Source: an uncultured Acinetobacter sp.
Lineage (GTDB): Bacteria; Pseudomonadota; Gammaproteobacteria; Pseudomonadales; Moraxellaceae
Direction of reading: 5' to 3'
DNA length: 10,677 bases
Assembly: GCA_900766635.1 (NCBI GenBank)
Contig: CAAFWA010000318.1
Coordinates: 1 to 10,677, forward strand
Part shown: positions 7,663-10,677 of the stretch, one piece after another
How positions within the stretch are numbered: the stretch's first letter is position 1
How the letters are laid out: each line of letters starts with the position of its first letter
The notes under the pieces: generated by a model
The model's input: only the letters and a program-made list of their open reading frames with translations
The model's database searches: none
What the model was told of the DNA's origin: nothing
Made by a program: the position numbers and the translations under genes

Positions 7663-9732
7663 ATGATGGTACATATCCATTATGAGCTAAGTCTGGTTGT
7701 GGGATCAATCGCTGTGGCACTTATCGTAAGTTATTTTGCCATTTCGATCGAACAGCTATTATTTAAAGGCTTACGCAAAGAGTTAGAAAAAATTGTTTTG
7801 CTCGGAAGTGGAGCAACCTTAGGTGCTGCAATTTGGTGTATGCACTTTGTGGGTATGCTCGCCTGTGAGTTTCCAGCCCCATATTATTTTGACTATCCAT
7901 TAACGGTACTGTCCTATTTTATTGCCTTTGTGGCTTCAACTTTTGCGATTTGGCTCAACAATCGTCCATATCTCTCTTTGGTTCGCTTAGTACTTGGCTC
8001 ATTTTTAATGGGTTTAGCGATTACAGGGATGCATTATGTGGGTATGATGGGCTTGATTGTTGAAGGTTATAAACCACGCTATAACGTCTTGTTGGTGTTA
8101 TCTTCGATTTTTATTGCGATTAGTGGTACAGGTTTAACCTTTTGGCTGTCGTTTAAATATAAAAATAATATTCAGCAAAAAATTCTATTTAAAACTGCGA
8201 TTAGTTTGATGATGGCATTGTCGATTATCGGTATGCATTATACCGGTATGGCGGCAGTACGTTGGGACAAGGGGGATCATGCTTTATTTGAAGGCGTAAT
8301 TGCTTCGCAACAGGGGATTTTATTTTTTAGTGTCATCTTTGTGACGAGTTTAATTTTAATGGCTGCCTTTGTGGTAGCGATGATGGATCAACGCTTAGAA
8401 GAGCGTAGTCGACAGTTGTTCAAGCTCAATCAAGAGTTAGTCAATCAAGCTTTGCAAGATAGTTTAACCAAGCTGCCTAATCGCTCTTTTTTAAATGAAT
8501 ATGCAGCGACTTTATTTAGTAGTCACGAATATCATCATCAAAAATTAGCCTTTTTGTATATTGATCTTGATCAATTTAAAACAGTCAATGATGGTTTTGG
8601 GCATCATGTAGGAGATCAGCTCCTTGTACAGATGACAACTAGGATTCACCGCAAATTATCGAATAATGAAAAGCTGTTACGTATTGGCGGCGATGAGTTT
8701 TTACTCATTATTGAGCGAGCAAGCTTAGAACATACGGTGGATTTGGCTGAACAAATTTTATTAACCATACAAGAGCGTTTTGTGATTGCATGGAAAGAGA
8801 TTAATATTTCTGCGAGTATTGGTATTGCGATGTTTCCAGAGCATGGCCAGAATCTGCAAGATTTATTGATGAATGCAGATGCCGCGATGCTCAATTCTAA
8901 ATTTCAGGGACGCAATACCTACTCGATTTACAATTATTGTGTACAACAAGAAGAAATCAAAAGCCAAAGTCGGTTGATTAATGAACTGTATAAAGCGGTT
9001 GAAGAACAGCAATTTGTATTGTTTTACCAACCTAAATTTACCTGTCAGGATTATCAAATTTGTGGGGTTGAAGCGCTTATTCGTTGGCAGCATCCACATT
9101 TAGGTCTACTTGGCCCAAATATGTTTATTCGTGGCGCTGAACAAACAGGTTTAATTATTCAAATGGGTTATTGGGTGATTGAAGAGGCTTTAAAACAGAT
9201 TCAAATATGGGAAAAAGCGGGACGCAACTTTTTTCCAATTGCTGTAAATTTATCAGCCATTCAGTTTGAGCATAAACATTTATTTAGCACGCTTGAAAAA
9301 TTATTTGAAAAATATCCTATTCATCCTCAACACTTAATGTTGGAAGTCACTGAATCGATTGCGATGCATCATATTGATAGCACGATTGAAACCTTTAGAA
9401 AGCTACGAGATATGGGCATTCAACTCTCGATTGATGATTTTGGTACAGGACATTCAAGCTTTTTGTACTTAAAAAATTTGCCTGTTAATGAACTGAAAAT
9501 TGATCGTGGCTTTATTTCAGATTTAAAGCCTAATTCCAAAGATGAAATGATTTTAGAAAGTATTATTCAGCTTGCGATCAAACTTGGCCTCACCGTTACG
9601 GTTGAAGGGGTGGAGCATCAACAACAAGCAGATATTTTAAAACGTTTAGGTTCACAGCAATTACAAGGCTATTTATTAGCTATGCCGATGCCAATTGAAC
9701 AATTAGAAAAAATGCCTCTACTGCTAAAATAG
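7663..9732 (+). CDS. MHYT-GGDEF-EAL cyclic-di-GMP signalling protein (inner membrane)
   Basis: This is a predicted c-di-GMP synthesis and/or degradation enzyme with a membrane sensor, 689 residues from ATG 7663. The N-terminal MHYT sensor has about seven membrane helices (residues 9-29, 44-65, 79-98, 107-128, 143-164, 176-197, 220-241) carrying MHFVGM (60-65), MHYVGM (123-128) and MHYTGM (191-196). Such domains are proposed to bind copper and sense O2, CO or NO. The GGDEF domain (about 262-423) has DSLTKLPNR and an intact GGDEF (342-346). The position of the inhibitory RxxD site holds SNNE, so product inhibition is probably absent. The EAL domain (about 436-685) has EALIRW (470-475), Asn529, Glu561, DDFGTG (591-596), Lys612, Glu648 and Gln668, the set expected of an active phosphodiesterase. 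Both activities are thus possible; which dominates cannot be told. An upstream TTG (7567) would add 32 residues without a ribosome binding site and is disfavoured. The gene is monocistronic, after the prc terminator and before the pilin genes. Confidence 0.95.
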   Translation: MMVHIHYELSLVVGSIAVALIVSYFAISIEQLLFKGLRKELEKIVLLGSGATLGAAIWCMHFVGMLACEFPAPYYFDYPLTVLSYFIAFVASTFAIWLNNRPYLSLVRLVLGSFLMGLAITGMHYVGMMGLIVEGYKPRYNVLLVLSSIFIAISGTGLTFWLSFKYKNNIQQKILFKTAISLMMALSIIGMHYTGMAAVRWDKGDHALFEGVIASQQGILFFSVIFVTSLILMAAFVVAMMDQRLEERSRQLFKLNQELVNQALQDSLTKLPNRSFLNEYAATLFSSHEYHHQKLAFLYIDLDQFKTVNDGFGHHVGDQLLVQMTTRIHRKLSNNEKLLRIGGDEFLLIIERASLEHTVDLAEQILLTIQERFVIAWKEINISASIGIAMFPEHGQNLQDLLMNADAAMLNSKFQGRNTYSIYNYCVQQEEIKSQSRLINELYKAVEEQQFVLFYQPKFTCQDYQICGVEALIRWQHPHLGLLGPNMFIRGAEQTGLIIQMGYWVIEEALKQIQIWEKAGRNFFPIAVNLSAIQFEHKHLFSTLEKLFEKYPIHPQHLMLEVTESIAMHHIDSTIETFRKLRDMGIQLSIDDFGTGHSSFLYLKNLPVNELKIDRGFISDLKPNSKDEMILESIIQLAIKLGLTVTVEGVEHQQQADILKRLGSQQLQGYLLAMPMPIEQLEKMPLLLK

Positions 9733-10094
9733 AAGTCCTTTGCTTTGAAAATACTAAACTTTGTAATGTTAATGCCTAAATAAAAACAATTTAATTGGCG
9801 AATAAGTTCAATCCTCTTATCAAAACAATTTAACTTTTTATGTCTAAGTCTAAAATATCATCATTTAATTTTATGATGCTCTTAGTGATCTTAGTTTAAA
9901 TAAGTTGACTAAAATAGTTTGAATTATCTTAAGTAAAAACAAGTGTTTAAAAATAAAACATATCTTGCTTGTCAGGTATTTTATCTGCTTAGTTATACCA
10001 TTTGTCGGCAAACCCACCTGATTTTATTTTGTGTATATAGCAATATTTTTTAAATATGTGAAGTAACGCATTAAAGCCTAAAAAATGGCGAAAA

Positions 10095-10121
10095 TTGCCA
10101 CTTTTGTAGTTGTGCTAGTCT
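10095..10121 (+). promoter_or_regulatory. Weak candidate promoter for the minor pilin gene
   Basis: TTGCCA (10095-10100, five of six to the -35) is followed after 15 bases by TAGTCT (10116-10121), preceded by an extended-minus-10 type TGC. The spacer is short and the -10 matches at only three positions. It is the best-placed candidate upstream of the pilin ribosome binding site, but may well be wrong. Confidence 0.2.
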
Positions 10122-10154
10122 GTGCCTAAGTCCCCATACACAGCAGCATGATTT

Positions 10155-10163
10155 TGAGGTAGG
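10155..10163 (+). promoter_or_regulatory. Ribosome binding site supporting the TTG start of the minor pilin
   Basis: TGAGGTAGG lies just upstream, with GAGGT ending 8 bases and AGG ending 5 bases before the TTG at 10169. No such site precedes the in-frame ATG at 10199. Confidence 0.7.
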
Positions 10164-10168
10164 CACAC

Positions 10169-10663
10169 TTGAATAAGGCGATTTTAAAAACGCAACACAT
10201 GCGTGGTTTTACATTAATTGAACTAATGGTGACCTTAAGTATTTTGGCGGTCATTACCTTAATTGCAACGCCTTCTTTGGCTAGTGCTTTAGAAAATCAA
10301 AAGCTTAAGCAAGCAGCCATTGACGTTAAAGTCGCCTTACAAAATGCACGTAGTCAAGCGGTACTCACTAGTAGTCAACAAGTGGTCTGTGCAAAAACAT
10401 TGTCTGAATCTACGGAAAATTGTGGTGCTGCACTTAAGGGGTATGCTCAGCTGAGTAATCAGCAAAAACAACAAAAAATTCATGTGCTTGAACTTGATGA
10501 AAATGTGTATTTAAAGTCAGGTAGTGCAACAGAGTTTATCTTTAGCTCCCAAGGTTATACCAATCAACAAACCCTCACTTTATGTGCAACTGGACGCTCT
10601 TATGTGATTACGCTATATATGCCAGGCCATGTTGAGTTAACTCAAGGTGGATCGTGTACATGA
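10169..10663 (+). CDS. Type IV minor pilin of the GspH/FimT/FimU family
   Basis: This is a predicted minor pilin that helps prime or decorate type IV pili, used for twitching and, in Acinetobacter, DNA uptake. The 164-residue precursor has a 13-residue basic leader ending in Gly13, then FTLIELMVTLSILAVITLIATPS (shown split as FTLIELMVTL, SILAVITLIATPS), with Phe as mature residue 1 and Glu at +5 (Glu18). This is the prepilin peptidase (PilD) signature. The mature protein is about 151 residues. Its globular part has four cysteines (74, 85, 139, 163) that could form two disulfides. The TTG start at 10169 is backed by a strong ribosome binding site; starting at Met11 would leave a three-residue leader. 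The stop overlaps the next start as ATGA, so this is the first visible gene of a pilin operon. FimU of a fimU-pilV-pilW cluster is the likeliest identity; FimT cannot be excluded. Confidence 0.88.
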   Translation: MNKAILKTQHMRGFTLIELMVTLSILAVITLIATPSLASALENQKLKQAAIDVKVALQNARSQAVLTSSQQVVCAKTLSESTENCGAALKGYAQLSNQQKQQKIHVLELDENVYLKSGSATEFIFSSQGYTNQQTLTLCATGRSYVITLYMPGHVELTQGGSCT

Positions 10664-10677
10664 GTTTACAACGGCAA
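10660..10677 (+). CDS. Start of the next gene of the pilin operon (six codons, cut by the window edge)
   Basis: ATG at 10660-10662 overlaps the pilin TGA stop and opens MSLQRQ before the window ends. A good ribosome binding site, AAGGTGG (10644-10650), lies nine bases upstream inside the pilin gene. The four-base ATGA overlap and this site argue for a translationally coupled gene. From operon order in Acinetobacter and Pseudomonas it is probably the PilV-type minor pilin, and a short basic leader would fit, but six residues cannot prove this. Confidence 0.6.

Larger units (their letters stand above)
9733..10168. other. AT-rich intergenic region upstream of the minor pilin operon
   Basis: These 436 bp hold no convincing gene. 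Seen here are a 12-bp direct repeat, AAAACAATTTAA (9783-9794 and 9822-9833), a perfect 6-bp hairpin CATCAT/ATGATG with an 8-base loop (9859-9878, no T-run), an AT palindrome ATATTT/AAATAT (10043-10057) and TGGC/GCCA arms at 10086-10100. No clear terminator follows the c-di-GMP gene. Its length and AT content suggest a regulated promoter region for the pilin genes, but no strong sigma70 promoter stands out and no sigma54 GG-N10-GC element was found. Confidence 0.6.

Noticed and set aside
9840..9899. 19-residue hydrophobic open frame (MSKSKISSFNFMMLLVILV)
   Set aside because: It looks like a tiny membrane peptide but has no ribosome binding site, and an open frame of this size is expected by chance in AT-rich DNA.
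10086..10100. TGGC...TTGCCA resembling a sigma54 -24/-12 element or a terminator
   Set aside because: The GG and GC doublets are separated by 8, not 10, bases. As a hairpin it has only four good pairs and just four T after it, 350 bp from the preceding gene.

Overview
The window reads as chromosomal DNA of an Acinetobacter-like gammaproteobacterium (Moraxellaceae). The evidence is moderate-to-low GC, AT-rich intergenic DNA, protein sequences typical of that group, and the acetate kinase gene placed upstream of a long-form phosphotransacetylase gene. This is judged from remembered protein families; no search was run. Nothing marks it as a mobile or accessory island: there is no insertion sequence, integrase, tRNA, CRISPR array or phage gene.

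Left part, all on the minus strand, so transcription runs toward position 1. nagZ (3991-5010, possibly to 5052) is followed by proA (2586-3851), a 133-residue membrane protein I do not recognise (2101-2502), ackA (615-1823) and the 5' part of pta (1-569, cut by the window edge). ackA and pta are 45 bp apart with no visible terminator and probably form one acetate-metabolism operon. A strong hairpin terminator ends proA at 2549-2578. A weaker one overlaps the stop codon of the membrane-protein gene. The left half therefore looks like separate short transcription units.

Right part, all on the plus strand. prc (5188-7386), a periplasmic tail-specific protease, diverges from nagZ across a short promoter region that contains a perfect 6-3-6 inverted repeat. 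It ends at a clear terminator (7418-7442). Next comes a membrane-anchored MHYT-GGDEF-EAL cyclic-di-GMP enzyme (7663-9732), then 436 bp of AT-rich non-coding DNA. Last is a GspH/FimT/FimU-type minor pilin gene (10169-10663) with a TTG start and a strong ribosome binding site. Its stop overlaps, as ATGA, the start of another gene that runs off the right edge, probably the next minor pilin gene.

Functional themes: overflow acetate metabolism (ackA-pta), proline synthesis (proA), cell-wall turnover (divergent nagZ and prc), and surface behaviour (a c-di-GMP enzyme beside a type IV pilus minor-pilin operon). The gene content is ordinary core genome. I found no convincing undescribed system. The points most worth checking are the unrecognised membrane protein, the leader hairpin upstream of ackA, the nagZ/prc operator-like repeat, three start-codon questions, and the neighbourhood of the c-di-GMP enzyme and the pilin operon.
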